DNA of 64,000 nt from Defluviicoccus sp. (GCA_022823775.1 JAJEHI010000171.1:1-64000); one strand, 5' to 3'; shown: positions 34,927 to 45,080, numbered from the stretch's first letter. Numbers and translations are program-made. The notes: generated from the letters alone by a model not told the origin.

Positions 34927-35708
34927 AGGTCGATGTCGACCGCCACGGGGACGTGGTCCGACGGGTTCGGCCAGCCGCGCGCCTCGCGCAGGACCCGCGC
35001 CCCCTTCAGCCTGGGCGCGAGGCGCGGAGTCACCCAGATATGGTCGAGACGGCGGCCCCGGTCGCTGCCGGGCCACGTCCGGTTGCGGTAGCTCCACCAG
35101 GTATAGAGATTCTCCTCCGGCGGAATGAACCTGCGCACCGCATCCACCCAGCCCCAGCTTTCCCGTACCCGGTTGAGTCCGTCCACCTCGACGGGCGTGT
35201 GGCTCACGACTTTCAGAAGCTGCTTGTGCGACCAGACGTCGGTCTCGAGCGGCGCGATGTTGAAATCGCCGAGGAATATGCGCCGGCCGGGATTCCGCGC
35301 GGCGCACCAGTCCGCCAGCTCGGCGACGAAGTCGAGCTTGTGACCGAATTTCTCGTTCTGCTCGCGGTCCGGAATGTCGCCGCCGGCGGGGACATAGAGC
35401 GAGTGAACCTCCTCGCCCCCGGGCAGGCGCGCGACCGCGTGACGCCCGTCGTCCCGGCCGCACCACATCACCGGCCGGCCGGGTTTCAGGGGCACGCGCG
35501 ACAGGATCGCCGTTCCGTTATAGGCCTTGAACCCCTGTACCACCTGGTGGGGATAGCCCATCGCGGCGATCGCCTCGGCGGGAAAGGACTCCGTCTCGAC
35601 CTTGATTTCCTGCAAACAGATCAGGTCGGCGTCGAGCGTCGACAGGATGCGCTGGAGCAGCTCCAGCCGGAGCCTGACCGAGTTGACGTTCCAGGTGACC
35701 AGCCGCAT
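34923..35708 (-). CDS. xthA: Exodeoxyribonuclease III / AP endonuclease
   Basis: A 261-residue Mg-dependent nuclease for base-excision repair. It starts MRLVTWNVNSVRLRLELL, with Asn7 and Glu38 (LQEIKVE) as expected metal ligands; later come GDFNIAP, then SDHVPVAVDIDL with the catalytic Asp-His pair. Length and motifs match ExoIII. The next gene on the strand, the histidine phosphatase, overlaps its stop. An upstream amidotransferase-like gene ends 2 bp before its ATG. Confidence 0.95.
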   Translation of the reverse strand: MRLVTWNVNSVRLRLELLQRILSTLDADLICLQEIKVETESFPAEAIAAMGYPHQVVQGFKAYNGTAILSRVPLKPGRPVMWCGRDDGRHAVARLPGGEEVHSLYVPAGGDIPDREQNEKFGHKLDFVAELADWCAARNPGRRIFLGDFNIAPLETDVWSHKQLLKVVSHTPVEVDGLNRVRESWGWVDAVRRFIPPEENLYTWWSYRNRTWPGSDRGRRLDHIWVTPRLAPRLKGARVLREARGWPNPSDHVPVAVDIDL

Positions 35709-35710
35709 GG

Positions 35711-36505
35711 TCAGGCGACGCTCGCCCGGGCGGTGCGGGCCGCCGCATAGGCCCGCGCGGCGTCGCCGAAGGCGCGGAACAGCGCGTTCGACAAAGCGTG
35801 TTCCCGGTAGCGGTGCTCGGCGTGCCATTGCACGCCCACCGCGAAGGCGTCGGTGCCGCCGAGCCGGATCCCCTCGATCAGCCCGTCGGGCGCGGTCGCC
35901 TCCACTTCCAGCCCGTCGGCGAGCCGGTCGATGCCTTGGGCGTGCGCGGTGTTGACCTCGATCGCGGTGTCCCCGATCAGCCGTTCGAACAGCCCGCCCG
36001 GGGCGAAGGCGATCTCGTGAAGCTTGCCGAACCTCTCGTCGATGCTGCCCTCCTTCGGCATCCGGTGGTCGAGCTTGCCTTCGACCAGATGGACGCGGTA
36101 GTGCAGCGAACCGCCGAGCGCCACGTTCATCTCCTGCAGGCCGCGGCAGACGCCGAACACGGGGACGCCCCGGCGTACGCAGGCGCGGATCAGGGGCAGA
36201 ACCGTATTGTCGCGCGGCGGGTCGCGATACTCGTTCTCGGGAAAGGGCGGTCCGCCATAGTGGTGGGGTTCGATATTGGCGCGGCCGCCGGTCAGGAACA
36301 GGCCGTCGAGCCGGCTCGCCATCACGTCGAAATCGAAGTCGTCCGCCAGCGCGGGAACCAGCAGCGGGTCGGCGCCCGAGCCTTCCCTGACCGCCCTGAT
36401 ATAGCGTTCGCCGATACCGTGAGTGGGGATCGAGTGCTCCGGCAGCTGGATCAGACCGGTGGGAATGCCGACAAGGGGGCGCATGCGAAACTCTCGATCG
36501 TGCAT
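35711..36505 (-). CDS. Class I glutamine-amidotransferase-like hydrolase (PuuD family)
   Basis: A 264-residue enzyme. The nucleophile is Cys120 in VFGVCRGLQEMNVALGG, and the His-Glu pair is in VGVQWHAEHR. This set defines the gamma-glutamyl-GABA hydrolase (PuuD) branch of peptidase C26. The start is either 36505 or the Met eight codons in (36484, MRPLVGIPTG), which is equally plausible. No other putrescine-pathway genes are in the window, so the substrate is inferred from family only. Confidence 0.88.
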   Translation of the reverse strand: MHDREFRMRPLVGIPTGLIQLPEHSIPTHGIGERYIRAVREGSGADPLLVPALADDFDFDVMASRLDGLFLTGGRANIEPHHYGGPPFPENEYRDPPRDNTVLPLIRACVRRGVPVFGVCRGLQEMNVALGGSLHYRVHLVEGKLDHRMPKEGSIDERFGKLHEIAFAPGGLFERLIGDTAIEVNTAHAQGIDRLADGLEVEATAPDGLIEGIRLGGTDAFAVGVQWHAEHRYREHALSNALFRAFGDAARAYAAARTARASVA

Positions 36506-36560
36506 TTCCCGTCGGTTCCCGCGCCAATCGCCCCCAATTTCGTGGCGGCGACGCTCTAGA

Positions 36561-36698
36561 GAATTTTTCGACCGGCTGCCACCCGAAAGGCCCCCCTCAC
36601 CCCGACCCTCTCCCCCGCGGGGGAGAGGGGGACCCGCCCGCCTCCTCCTTGCCTTCTCCCCTCCCGCTTGCGGGAGGGGCCGGGGGAGGGTGGGTCGG
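36561..36698. repeat. Composite GC-rich palindromic repeat, copy 5
   Basis: Two hairpins in tandem: CCCTCTCCCC-CGC-GGGGGAGAGGG and CCTTCTCCCCTCCCGCTTGC with GGGAGGGGCCGGGGGAGGG. The tail module GAATTTTTCGACCGG at 36561 is the inverse of that at the end of copies 1 and 2. It lies between the amidotransferase gene start and the KamA gene stop. Confidence 0.75.
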
Positions 36699-36710
36699 AA
36701 TTCCCGGTCC

Positions 36711-38156
36711 CTACTCGGCCGCGACGGAGAACTCGGGAATCGATGCGCCCCCGGTCATTTCGGCGAGCTCGTCCTCGAAGAAGAATTTCTCTTCGCCGAA
36801 CGCCGGCTCGAGATGGTTGAGCCAGGTCGCGTTCGGGTTGAAGGCGGCGAAGAACGGACGGCCGACCCATTCCGGATTGCGGCCCTGCAGGAAGCGGAGC
36901 ACGAAGACCTTCTCGCCGTGGACTTCCTGGACGCCGAGGACCTCGACCTTGCCGGGCGTCGCGCTCATGCTCGGTCCGCGCACCGTGCGGGCGAGGCCGG
37001 AGACGCTGCGGACGGCGTGGTTATAGATCGTCCACACCTTGTCGAGCGGCACTTCGAAATAGTTCTTGGCGCCGGTGTCGCGCTCGACGAACAGGTAATA
37101 CGGGATGATCCCGAGAGCGACCTGCTCGCGCCACATGCGCGCCCATATGTCGGGCGAATCGTTGACATGGGCCAGCGCCGGAGCCTGGCTTCGAATGACC
37201 GCCCCGGTGTCGCGCAGACGGCGGATCGCCTCGTGCGCGATGTCGGTGCCGAATTCCCGCCAGTGGTTGAAATGCGCCATGATGGCGACGCTCTTGCCGG
37301 AACTCGTCACCTTCTCCAGAAGGCGCAGAAGATCGTCGGCGTCCGGATCGCTGACGAAGCGGCGCGGCCAGAAGGTCAGCGCCTTGGTCCCGATCCGGAT
37401 GTTGCGGATGTGCTCGAAGCGGGGATCGTCGACGAGCGGGTGCAAATAGCGCTCCATGACGCGGGTCTTCATCACCATGGGATCGCCGCCGGTGATCAGC
37501 AGGTCGCTCACGTCGGGATGGGATGCGAGATAGTCGTGCAGCCCGCTCGCCTCGTTGGCGGCGATCTTGTAGGTCTTGTCGCCGACGAACTGGGCCCAGC
37601 GGAAGCAGAACGAGCAGTAGGCGTGGCAGGTTTGCCCCTGGCTGGGGAAGAACAACACCGTCTCGCGATATTTGTGCTGAAGCCCTTCGACGGTCCCCTG
37701 TTCGGTCTGCGGGATGTTCAGTTCGCGCTGGCCGGCGGGGTGGGGGTTGAGCTTGTCCCGGATTTCGCCGATGGCGGCGTTGATTTCCTTCGCCGGCGCG
37801 TCCCGCTTCATCAGGTCCGCAACCCGGTCGAAGTCACCCTCCTCCAGCATGCCCCTCTGCGGAAAGGTGATCTGGTAGACCGGATCCGCGGGCACGTTGT
37901 CCCAGTCGATCAGGCTGTCCATCACGTAACGGTTCGAGCGGAAGGGCAGCACGCTGCTGACGACCTTCATGGCGAACCGGTCGTCGCCGGAAAGTTTCTC
38001 CAGCTGGGGAATGTCGTCGAGATGCTTGGCCGTGATGGGGTTGAACCGTTCGCCGGTATTCTCGGGCGTGACGGCGGCGGCCGACGAGAATCCCGCGGCG
38101 GCGCTTGCGGCGCGATCTTCCTCGGTGTGCCCGGATGTCTGATGTTCGGAGGTCAT
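36711..38156 (-). CDS. KamA-family radical SAM enzyme (lysine 2,3-aminomutase-like)
   Basis: A 481-residue enzyme. The radical-SAM cluster motif is Cys177-x3-Cys181-x2-Cys184 (CHAYCSFCFRW). The stretch LLITGGDPMVMKTRVMERYLHPL is the KamA-family glycine motif for SAM. The N-terminal ~80 residues are unlike short EF-P lysylases (EpmB). Lysine 2,3-aminomutase, glutamate 2,3-aminomutase, or another PLP-dependent mutase is possible. ATG 38156 follows GGGAG; the upstream frame to 38279 is unlikely. It lies as a single gene between lolA and the amidotransferase. Confidence 0.85.
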   Translation of the reverse strand: MTSEHQTSGHTEEDRAASAAAGFSSAAAVTPENTGERFNPITAKHLDDIPQLEKLSGDDRFAMKVVSSVLPFRSNRYVMDSLIDWDNVPADPVYQITFPQRGMLEEGDFDRVADLMKRDAPAKEINAAIGEIRDKLNPHPAGQRELNIPQTEQGTVEGLQHKYRETVLFFPSQGQTCHAYCSFCFRWAQFVGDKTYKIAANEASGLHDYLASHPDVSDLLITGGDPMVMKTRVMERYLHPLVDDPRFEHIRNIRIGTKALTFWPRRFVSDPDADDLLRLLEKVTSSGKSVAIMAHFNHWREFGTDIAHEAIRRLRDTGAVIRSQAPALAHVNDSPDIWARMWREQVALGIIPYYLFVERDTGAKNYFEVPLDKVWTIYNHAVRSVSGLARTVRGPSMSATPGKVEVLGVQEVHGEKVFVLRFLQGRNPEWVGRPFFAAFNPNATWLNHLEPAFGEEKFFFEDELAEMTGGASIPEFSVAAE

Positions 38157-38289
38157 GGCAACAATCTCCCGTAACAGCGATGAGCCAGAGCCATGCTGGT
38201 TCCATTGCTTTGGAATCGTTCTTTGATATGACTTCAGGTTACCCGGCAACGGTCGAAAGGTCAATTCTGCGACCGCCATTGGGCGGACG

Positions 38290-38925
38290 TCACGGGTCGT
38301 GAGCGGGCCTGATGACGGTGTCCGGATCGAAGTGAAATACGTCGGAATCGATGGTGCCGTTGAATTTCGGCCGCACCAGGGCGACCCGGGTCCGCACCCC
38401 CTGGGCGTCGATGACGGTCCAGCCCTTGAGCGCGAGAGGGCCGCGCCCGAAGGTCAGAATCGCCGAACCCGACTCGGGTTCCTCGGCCCGGACCAGCTCG
38501 ATCATGACCGTCTCCCGGTCCTGCTTCATGCCGACCACCCTCACCGCGCCGGAGAACGAAACCCTCTCGCCCACCAGAAAGGCGGCGGGCGTGCGGTCGA
38601 TCGGGATGTGGGTCACTTCCTCGAGCTCGGTGTCGACGTAGATCAGCCACGAACCGCTAACGTAGATCTGCAACGATGAGGGCGGCCGGTAGTCCAGCCT
38701 CAGCCCGTTCGGCCGCTGGACGTAGAGCCGCCCGCGAGCGAAGCCGCCCTTGGAGGAGGACTGGACGAAATCGGACTCGATCGAGCGGATTCCGCTGAGA
38801 TAGGATTCGAGCCTCTCGATCGTCGTCCCGGTGCCCTGCGCGACGGGGTGGGCGGGCACGGCAACGACGAGCGCCAGCGCGAGGACGAACGCGGCGAAGA
38901 CCGGTCGGGGTCGGGGAATGCTCAT
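38290..38925 (-). CDS. lolA: Outer-membrane lipoprotein carrier protein
   Basis: A 211-residue periplasmic chaperone that carries lipoproteins from LolCDE to LolB. A signal peptide (about residues 1-32) ends AHPVAQG. The LolA stretch SIESDFVQSSSKGGFARGRLYVQRPNGLRLDY is the classical convex-sheet opening. ATG 38925 is used; the upstream frame reaches into ftsK. It lies 49 bp after the ftsK stop on the same strand, as in many alphaproteobacteria. Confidence 0.9.
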   Translation of the reverse strand: MSIPRPRPVFAAFVLALALVVAVPAHPVAQGTGTTIERLESYLSGIRSIESDFVQSSSKGGFARGRLYVQRPNGLRLDYRPPSSLQIYVSGSWLIYVDTELEEVTHIPIDRTPAAFLVGERVSFSGAVRVVGMKQDRETVMIELVRAEEPESGSAILTFGRGPLALKGWTVIDAQGVRTRVALVRPKFNGTIDSDVFHFDPDTVIRPAHDP

Positions 38926-38974
38926 AAGCGAAGGATATGGGGTGCGTCGGGCCGAATGCCAGGCAAGATAGCCG

Positions 38975-41338
38975 TCACCCCCCGCCATGGTCGCCCGCCG
39001 GTGCGAGCACCTGCCGCTTTCCGACATGGTTGGGAGGGCTGATCGCCCCTTCCGCCTCCATCTGTTCGATGATCCGCGCGGCGCGATTGTATCCGATCTT
39101 GAGATGGCGCTGGACGAAGCTGGTCGAGGCCTTGCCCTCCCGGCAGACCAGCGCGAGCGCTTCGTCGTAAAGGGTATCCGCCTCGCCGTCCCCGCCCGGG
39201 AAATCCGCCAGCGAAGATTGATCGTCCGCCTCGGTAACCTCCTCGATATAGTCGGGCGCTCCCTGCTCCCGCAGGAAGCTCACCACCCGCTCGACTTCCT
39301 CGTCGGTGACGAGCGGGCCGTGAACCCGGCTGATCCGGCCGCCTCCGGCCATGTAGAGCATGTCGCCCTGGCCGAGCAGCTGCTCGGCGCCGCCTTCGCC
39401 GAGGATCGTCCGGCTGTCGATCTTGGAGGTGACCTGGAAGCTCACCCGGGTCGGGAAATTGGCCTTGATCGTGCCGGTGATGACGTCGACGGAAGGTCGC
39501 TGGGTGGCCATGATCAGGTGGATTCCGGCCGCGCGCGCCATCTGCGACAGCCGCTGGACGGCGCCCTCGACCTCCTTGCCGGAAACCAGCATCAGATCGG
39601 CCATCTCGTCGACGATGACCACGATGAACGGCAAGGGCGTGAGGTCGATGGGCTCCTCCTCCTCGACCGGCATGCCCTCCGCGTCGAATCCGTTGCGGAC
39701 CGTCCGGGTCAGGACCTCGCCCTTCCGCCGGGCCTGTTCCAGCCGGGCGTTGTAGCCCGCGATATTGCGCACCCCGAGCGCCGACATCGCCCGGTAGCGG
39801 TCTTCCATCTCGCGCACCGCCCAGCGCAGCGCGACGACCGCCTTGCCGGGATCGGTCACCACCGGCGTCAGCAAGTGCGGGATGCCGTCATAGACCGACA
39901 GTTCGAGCATCTTGGGGTCGATCATGATCAGCCGGCATTGCTCGGGCGACAGCCGGTAGAGCAGCGAAAGCACCATGGTGTTGATCGCCACCGACTTGCC
40001 GGAACCGGTGGTCCCGGCGATCAGGAGGTGCGGCATCCGCGCGAGATCGACCAGCACGGGGGTGCCCCCGATATCCTTTCCGAGAACCAGGATGAGGGAG
40101 CCGCCGGCGCGGTCCAGAGCGGTGGATTCCAGGAGCTCGCGGAGCGCCACGACCTCCCGGCTTCGGTTCGGCACCTCGACGCCGATGACGCTGCGGCCCG
40201 GCACGACGGCGGCGCGCACCGAGACCGCGCTCATCGACCGCGCGACATCGTCCGAGAGCCCGATGACGCGGGAAGACTTGGTGCCGGGCGCCGGTTCCAG
40301 CTCGTACAGCGTGACCACCGGACCGGGCCGAACCCGCGTGATGGCCCCCTTTACGCCGAAATCGTTGAACACGGATTCGAGCAGGCGGGCGTTCTCCTGC
40401 AGGGCTTCGGCGTCCACGCTCGACGCGCGCGCAGCCGGGGCGGACGGTTCCAACAGATCTATCGGCGGGGGCAGGTAGGCCGCATCGGAGTCGCCGAAGT
40501 CGAGCTTCGGCTGGCGGTGGCGCTTTGCCGGGCGTTCCGCGGGGCGGGGTTTCCGGGCATCCACCGCGACGACGGGCTCGGGGTCGGGCCTCGATCGGGC
40601 CGCGGGCGCCGGCGACCTGACGGCAGGCTCCTCCTTTACCGGGGCAGGCTTGCGCCTGGCGCTCGCGGCACGCCGCGGCAGGGCGGCGGCGAGCCGCCCC
40701 GCGAATGCCGCGCCGCCCCACGCCGCCCGCCCGAGCGCCTTCCATTCGCGGCGATCGACCCCCATCGCCAGCAAGCACGCCGCCAGGGCGAGCAGTCCGA
40801 GGACGATTCCCGCCGCTTCGATGCCGACCGGAAGACGGTGCAGCAGCAGGTCGCTCAACTCCGCCAAAGCGATTTCGCCGAGCGCCCCGCCCGCCCCGTT
40901 GGGAAGCGGCCATGAGATCGGAGCGGGCCGGGTCGCGAACGCCGTCGCACCCAGAAACAGGGCGGCGGGCAGCATGGTGAACCGGACCCACACCGGCCCC
41001 AAACCGCGATGGGAAGCGATCCGCCACGCCCAGGCGAGCAGGATCGGCGGCACCGACCAGGCCGCCAGGCCCGTCGTCTGGGTGAAGAAATCGGCGAACC
41101 AGGCTCCGGGGTCTCCCAGCGCGTTGTGCGTGACGCCGCCCGCCGGGCCGGAGGCAAGGGCGGAGTCCTCGGGCCGATAGGAAAAAAGCGCGCCCGCCGC
41201 GGCCAGCGATGCCGCGGCGACCGCGACGCCGAACAGTTCGACGAGCCGGCGCTTGAGGAAACGGGCGATACGCGAAGGCCGGTCCTGCCGGCTGCTCACC
41301 AGCAGGATCGACTCTCCCGTGTCGCGCGCCCGCGCCAT
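38975..41338 (-). CDS. ftsK: DNA translocase FtsK
   Basis: A 787-residue protein that pumps chromosomal DNA through the division septum. Four membrane segments lie in about residues 30-190, followed by a Pro/Arg-rich linker, the RecA-like motor with Walker A ([14 protein letters not shown]) and Walker B ([12 protein letters not shown]), and the C-terminal gamma DNA-reading domain ending [20 protein letters not shown]. Start ATG 41338 overlaps the aminotransferase stop (TGATG), and lolA follows. FtsK and the twin parS sites both serve chromosome segregation but are separately encoded here. Confidence 0.95.
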   Translation of the reverse strand: MARARDTGESILLVSSRQDRPSRIARFLKRRLVELFGVAVAAASLAAAGALFSYRPEDSALASGPAGGVTHNALGDPGAWFADFFTQTTGLAAWSVPPILLAWAWRIASHRGLGPVWVRFTMLPAALFLGATAFATRPAPISWPLPNGAGGALGEIALAELSDLLLHRLPVGIEAAGIVLGLLALAACLLAMGVDRREWKALGRAAWGGAAFAGRLAAALPRRAASARRKPAPVKEEPAVRSPAPAARSRPDPEPVVAVDARKPRPAERPAKRHRQPKLDFGDSDAAYLPPPIDLLEPSAPAARASSVDAEALQENARLLESVFNDFGVKGAITRVRPGPVVTLYELEPAPGTKSSRVIGLSDDVARSMSAVSVRAAVVPGRSVIGVEVPNRSREVVALRELLESTALDRAGGSLILVLGKDIGGTPVLVDLARMPHLLIAGTTGSGKSVAINTMVLSLLYRLSPEQCRLIMIDPKMLELSVYDGIPHLLTPVVTDPGKAVVALRWAVREMEDRYRAMSALGVRNIAGYNARLEQARRKGEVLTRTVRNGFDAEGMPVEEEEPIDLTPLPFIVVIVDEMADLMLVSGKEVEGAVQRLSQMARAAGIHLIMATQRPSVDVITGTIKANFPTRVSFQVTSKIDSRTILGEGGAEQLLGQGDMLYMAGGGRISRVHGPLVTDEEVERVVSFLREQGAPDYIEEVTEADDQSSLADFPGGDGEADTLYDEALALVCREGKASTSFVQRHLKIGYNRAARIIEQMEAEGAISPPNHVGKRQVLAPAGDHGGG

Positions 41339-42534
41339 CACAGCACCCCGGCCAGGCGAGTCAGCGCCTCGCGCGCGGTCTCGGGATCGTGCACCAGCGC
41401 GACGCGGATATAGCGCCGCCCGGGATCGACGCCGTTCCCGGAGGGGCGGGCGATATAGGAGCCGGGCAGAACGCGCACCGCCGCCTCGGACCAGAGACGG
41501 CGCGCGGCCTCTTCCCCGTCCTCCACGTCGAGCCACAGATAGAATCCGCCCTCCGGGCGATAGAAGCCGAGCCGGCCGTCCAGCAGCTCCTCCGCGATGT
41601 CGATCTTGCGGCGGTACAGCTCGCGGCTTTCCTCGACATGACCTTCGTCCGCGAGCAGCGCCTCGGCGGCCGCGAGGAGCGGCATCGGCGGCGCCGCGCC
41701 GCCGTGGTCGCGGAGGCGCACATAGGCGTCCATGAAATCCGCGTCCCCGATCGCGAACCCGACGCGGAGGCCGGGGACGCTGGAACGCTTGGAAAGCGAG
41801 TTGAAGACCGCCACCTTCTCGAGGCCGCCGCCGAGCTCGCGGCAGGCCTCGATCGCACCCGGCGGCGCGGGACGGCCGCGGTCGTAAATCTCGCTGTAGC
41901 ACTCGTCGGAAACGAGGACGAAGTCGTGCTCGCGGGCCAGGCCGACCAGCCTCTTCAGCCGGTCGAGACCGGCGATCGTGCCTTGCGGGTTGGCGGGCGA
42001 GCAGAAATAGGCCAGCGCGACGCGCGCGAGGACATCCGCATCCAGGCTCTCATAGTCTGGCAGGAACCCGGAAGCCCGGTCCGCGGGAACGAAGACCGGT
42101 TCCGCGCCCGCCGCGACCGCGGCCCCGAGATAGACCTGGTAGAACGGGTTGGGCATCAGGACGACCGGCCGGCCGCCGGCCTTGCGCTCGGGAACCGCCG
42201 CCAGCGCCGCCATGAAAAGCGCCTCGCGGGTGCCGGAGACCGGCACCACGTTGCGGGCCGGATCGATCGTCGTTTCCGGGCAGCGATAGCGCCGGCAGGC
42301 CCAGCGCGCTATCGCCGTTCGCGCGTCCTCGGTACCGCGCATCGGCGGGTAGCGGCCCCATAGGGCATGGTCGGCGAGAATGGCCTCGCCGATGCTGGCG
42401 GGAGGGTCGTGGCGGGGCTCGCCCAGGGAAAGCGCGATGGGCTCCAGCCCGGCCGCCGGCTCGACCGGGCCGAGCAGCGCGCGCAGGCGATCGAACGGGT
42501 AAGAGCCGATCTGCAGCAGGCGATCGTTCAGCAT
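41338..42534 (-). CDS. Class I/II aminotransferase (DapC-like)
   Basis: A 398-residue PLP enzyme. The Lys that binds PLP is in [23 protein letters not shown] and the SDECYSEIY segment supply ring and phosphate contacts. The family includes succinyldiaminopimelate aminotransferase (DapC), an inference supported only by family likeness. It directly precedes ftsK with a one-base overlap. ATG 42534 gives a normal N-terminus ([20 protein letters not shown]); longer frames are not supported. Confidence 0.85.
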   Translation of the reverse strand: MLNDRLLQIGSYPFDRLRALLGPVEPAAGLEPIALSLGEPRHDPPASIGEAILADHALWGRYPPMRGTEDARTAIARWACRRYRCPETTIDPARNVVPVSGTREALFMAALAAVPERKAGGRPVVLMPNPFYQVYLGAAVAAGAEPVFVPADRASGFLPDYESLDADVLARVALAYFCSPANPQGTIAGLDRLKRLVGLAREHDFVLVSDECYSEIYDRGRPAPPGAIEACRELGGGLEKVAVFNSLSKRSSVPGLRVGFAIGDADFMDAYVRLRDHGGAAPPMPLLAAAEALLADEGHVEESRELYRRKIDIAEELLDGRLGFYRPEGGFYLWLDVEDGEEAARRLWSEAAVRVLPGSYIARPSGNGVDPGRRYIRVALVHDPETAREALTRLAGVL

Positions 42535-42644
42535 CGGCCGGCCATGTCTCCTGGCAAGCCGGCACTCTAGCCGCAAGCGAAGTTGCGGCACAAGCGCCAT
42601 TTCAGCCGCGAACCCCCGTATATGGGGTCGAGGGGCGCTTCGAT

Positions 42645-42660
42645 CCCCAAAATATTGGGG
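42645..42660. other. Short hairpin in divergent aminotransferase-ubiH gap
   Basis: CCCCAA-AATA-TTGGGG is a perfect 6-bp stem with a 4-nt loop. A smaller CCCC...GGGG pair lies at 42613-42627. The rest of the gap 42535-43005 is the copy 6 repeat and no gene is evident. Confidence 0.35.
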
Positions 42661-42720
42661 CGATTCGACCCGATCCGACATGCGAACACGCGAGATTACA
42701 AAGAAAGGTTGGATCGCAGC

Positions 42721-42879
42721 CGGCTGCCCGACCCCTCACCCCGACCCTCTCCCCGGCGGGGAGAGGGGGATTCACGCGGCGACGACCCCTCTTCCTCACC
42801 TCCCCCCCCCCCGCTTGGGGGAGGGGCCGGGGGAGGGTGGTCCGCAATGCGGTGGATTTTCGCGGCGCGCTCCGCGTCA
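42721..42879. repeat. Composite GC-rich palindromic repeat, copy 6
   Basis: Two hairpins: CCCTCTCCCC-GGC-GGGGAGAGGG, then CCTCCCCCCCCCCGCTTGGG with GGAGGGGCCGGGGGAGGG. The tail GCAATGCGGTGGATTTTCGC continues into CGGCGCGCTCCGCG, a close match to the end of copy 4. Confidence 0.75.
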
Positions 42880-43005
42880 CCCCCGCCGTCGCGCCTGGGC
42901 CAGCCCACGCCGCGGGGTCGCGTTCGGAAGGCACGCGGGACGGACCCGCGGCGCTATAGTGCCCAGGGAGACGATCTCCCCGGGGACAAGAACCGTGGCG
43001 GCGCG

Positions 43006-44214
43006 ATGACGGACTTCGAGGTAATCGTTGTGGGCGGCGGCATGGTGGGGCTGACGCTCGCGGCCGCGCTCGGCGGCGCCGGAGTGACGGTGGCGGTCGT
43101 CGACCGAAGACCGGCCTCGGCCATGCTGGAGCCCGTCTTCGACGGCCGCGTATCGGCGATCGCGCACGGCTCCCGGACCGTCCTCGATGCGGTGGGCGTG
43201 TGGGACGGGCTCGCCGGCGACGCGGAGCCGATACGCGAAATCCGCGTCTCCGACGGGGCTTCGCCGCTCCATCTCCACTACGACAGCGCCGAGGTGGCGG
43301 CGGACGCGCTCGGATACATCGTCGAGAACCGGCACATCCGGCACGCGCTCCTGGAGCGGGTCCGGTCGCTGGGACGCGCGACCCTGCTCGACGGCCGATC
43401 CATAGTGCGGCACGAACGCGGCCCGATCGAAGTCCGGGTGGAGCTGGAGGACGGCAGCGAGCTCGCCGCCCGCCTGCTGATCGCGACGGACGGGCGCGAA
43501 TCGCCGCTCCGGCGCGCCGCCGGGCTGGGTACGGTGGAATGGCGCTACGACCAGACGGGGATCGTCTGCACAATCGCCCACGAGCGCCCGCATCGCGGCA
43601 TCGCGCAGGAGCGATTTCTGCCGTCCGGCCCGTTCGCGATCCTGCCGATGACGGGCAACCGGTCTTCCATCGTGTGGACCGAGCGGGCGGATGTCGCGAC
43701 CCGCGTCCTCGGTCTGGATCGGGACGCGTTCGCCGACGAGCTGGCGTGGCGGTTCACCGACTATCTCGGCGCGCTCGACATCGAGGGGCCGGTCTTCTCC
43801 TATCCGCTGGCGCTGACCCTCGCCGAGCGCTACACCGCCAACCGGCTCGCCGTCGCGGGCGACGCGGCGCACGCGATCCACCCGATCGCGGGCCAGGGCT
43901 TCAATCTCGGTATCCGCGACGCGGCCGCGCTTGCCGAGACGATCGTCGATGCGGCCCGGCTCGGGATCGATAAGGGCTCGGTCGCGGCGCTCGCCCGCTA
44001 CGCCCGCTGGCGGCGGGCGGACAATTTCGCGATGCTGGCGGCGACCGACGGTCTCAACAGGCTCTTTTCCAACGACCTCGCGCCGGTCGCGTTCGGGCGG
44101 CGCCTGGGTCTCGCCGCGGTGAACCGGATCCCGAGGCTCAAGCGGCTGTTCATGCGCCACGCCATGGGGGAGCTCGGCGAAAGGCCGCGCCTCGCACGCG
44201 GAATGCCTCTCTGA
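43006..44214 (+). CDS. UbiH/COQ6-family FAD monooxygenase
   Basis: A 402-residue flavoprotein hydroxylase. FAD fingerprints are VVGGGMVGLTLAAALGG near residue 8, a mid DGRESPLRR, and GDAAHAIHPIAGQGFNLGIRD in the C-terminal half, the mark of the UbiH/UbiF/VisC/Coq6 family. Family members hydroxylate the ubiquinone ring. The exact ring position (UbiF, UbiH, UbiI or UbiL-type) cannot be set. ATG 43006 is the fold start; the long frame from 42583 runs through a repeat. It is convergent with the GST gene at 44233. Confidence 0.9.
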   Translation: MTDFEVIVVGGGMVGLTLAAALGGAGVTVAVVDRRPASAMLEPVFDGRVSAIAHGSRTVLDAVGVWDGLAGDAEPIREIRVSDGASPLHLHYDSAEVAADALGYIVENRHIRHALLERVRSLGRATLLDGRSIVRHERGPIEVRVELEDGSELAARLLIATDGRESPLRRAAGLGTVEWRYDQTGIVCTIAHERPHRGIAQERFLPSGPFAILPMTGNRSSIVWTERADVATRVLGLDRDAFADELAWRFTDYLGALDIEGPVFSYPLALTLAERYTANRLAVAGDAAHAIHPIAGQGFNLGIRDAAALAETIVDAARLGIDKGSVAALARYARWRRADNFAMLAATDGLNRLFSNDLAPVAFGRRLGLAAVNRIPRLKRLFMRHAMGELGERPRLARGMPL

Positions 44215-44232
44215 GGCCCCGGCCGGAGCGGG

Positions 44233-45048
44233 TCAGGCCGCTTCGATTTCGAGCAACTCCGCGACTTCCGGCCAACTCTTCTCGCCATTCTCCCGAAGCT
44301 GCGCGGTGAGCTCGTCGGGCATCCATTTCCAGATCGCGGGCTGGAAGCTCGCGCGCGCCTTGACGTTGGCGAGCCACGCCTCGACCCGGGGCATCCGGCC
44401 GCCCGCCCACATCCCCTGCATCGACAGCATGTCGAGCCGCATGACATAGGGCGTCATCGCGATGTCGGCGAAGCTGAAGCGGTCGCCGATCAGCCAATCG
44501 CCGTCCTTGAGCGCCTCCTCCATCCGCCAGAGATAGCGGTCGTAGAGCTTCACCTTCGCCGCCGCGCCGGGCGCTTCGAAGCCGAGCCGGACATAGGTCT
44601 TCTTCTGCTCGTGCCAGTCCGCGGTCACCGAGAACGGCGGGGTGGAGTCGAGGAACTCCTTCATCCGCTGCTCGCCCAGCGCCCGTATGGTATGGCGGTG
44701 GGAAGACATGAAGGTCAGCGCGCCGCAGGCCGGGTGCAGCTCCTCGTCGACCGCCTTGGTCCAGTAGCGTTCCTCGGCGCGGAGCACCGGATCGGCGGGC
44801 CGCACGGGCCGTTCGGGAAAGACCTCGTCGAGATAGGCGCAAATGACGGACGACTCCCTGATCGCCTTCCCGTCATGGATCAGGGCCGGCACCACCGCCT
44901 TGGGATTGACTTTCCTGTACTCGGGCGTGAACTGCTCGCCCTTGAGGATGTCGATATAGTGCCCCTCCCAGGGCAGCTGCTTTTCCTCGAGAAACAGCCT
45001 CACCTTGGCCGCGCAGACCGATGAGCCGTGATGGTAGAGTTGGAGCAC
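44233..45048 (-). CDS. Glutathione S-transferase family protein (long form)
   Basis: A 271-residue protein. The thioredoxin-fold N-terminus MLQLYHHGSSVCAAKVRLFL with VPALIHDGKAIRESSVICAYLDE (the glutathione cis-Pro and Ser-containing loop) is followed by an all-helical C-terminal domain (GDRFSFADIAM). It is longer than common 200-230-residue GSTs and resembles beta-etherase-like (LigF) chains in length and order. GTG 45048 has a strong GGAGAGGAAGGC before it. It is the last gene of the minus-strand block from ProXp-ala to DUF971. Confidence 0.82.
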   Translation of the reverse strand: MLQLYHHGSSVCAAKVRLFLEEKQLPWEGHYIDILKGEQFTPEYRKVNPKAVVPALIHDGKAIRESSVICAYLDEVFPERPVRPADPVLRAEERYWTKAVDEELHPACGALTFMSSHRHTIRALGEQRMKEFLDSTPPFSVTADWHEQKKTYVRLGFEAPGAAAKVKLYDRYLWRMEEALKDGDWLIGDRFSFADIAMTPYVMRLDMLSMQGMWAGGRMPRVEAWLANVKARASFQPAIWKWMPDELTAQLRENGEKSWPEVAELLEIEAA

Positions 45049-45080
45049 GCCTTCCTCTCCTTTGGGTTCGAAACGGACGT

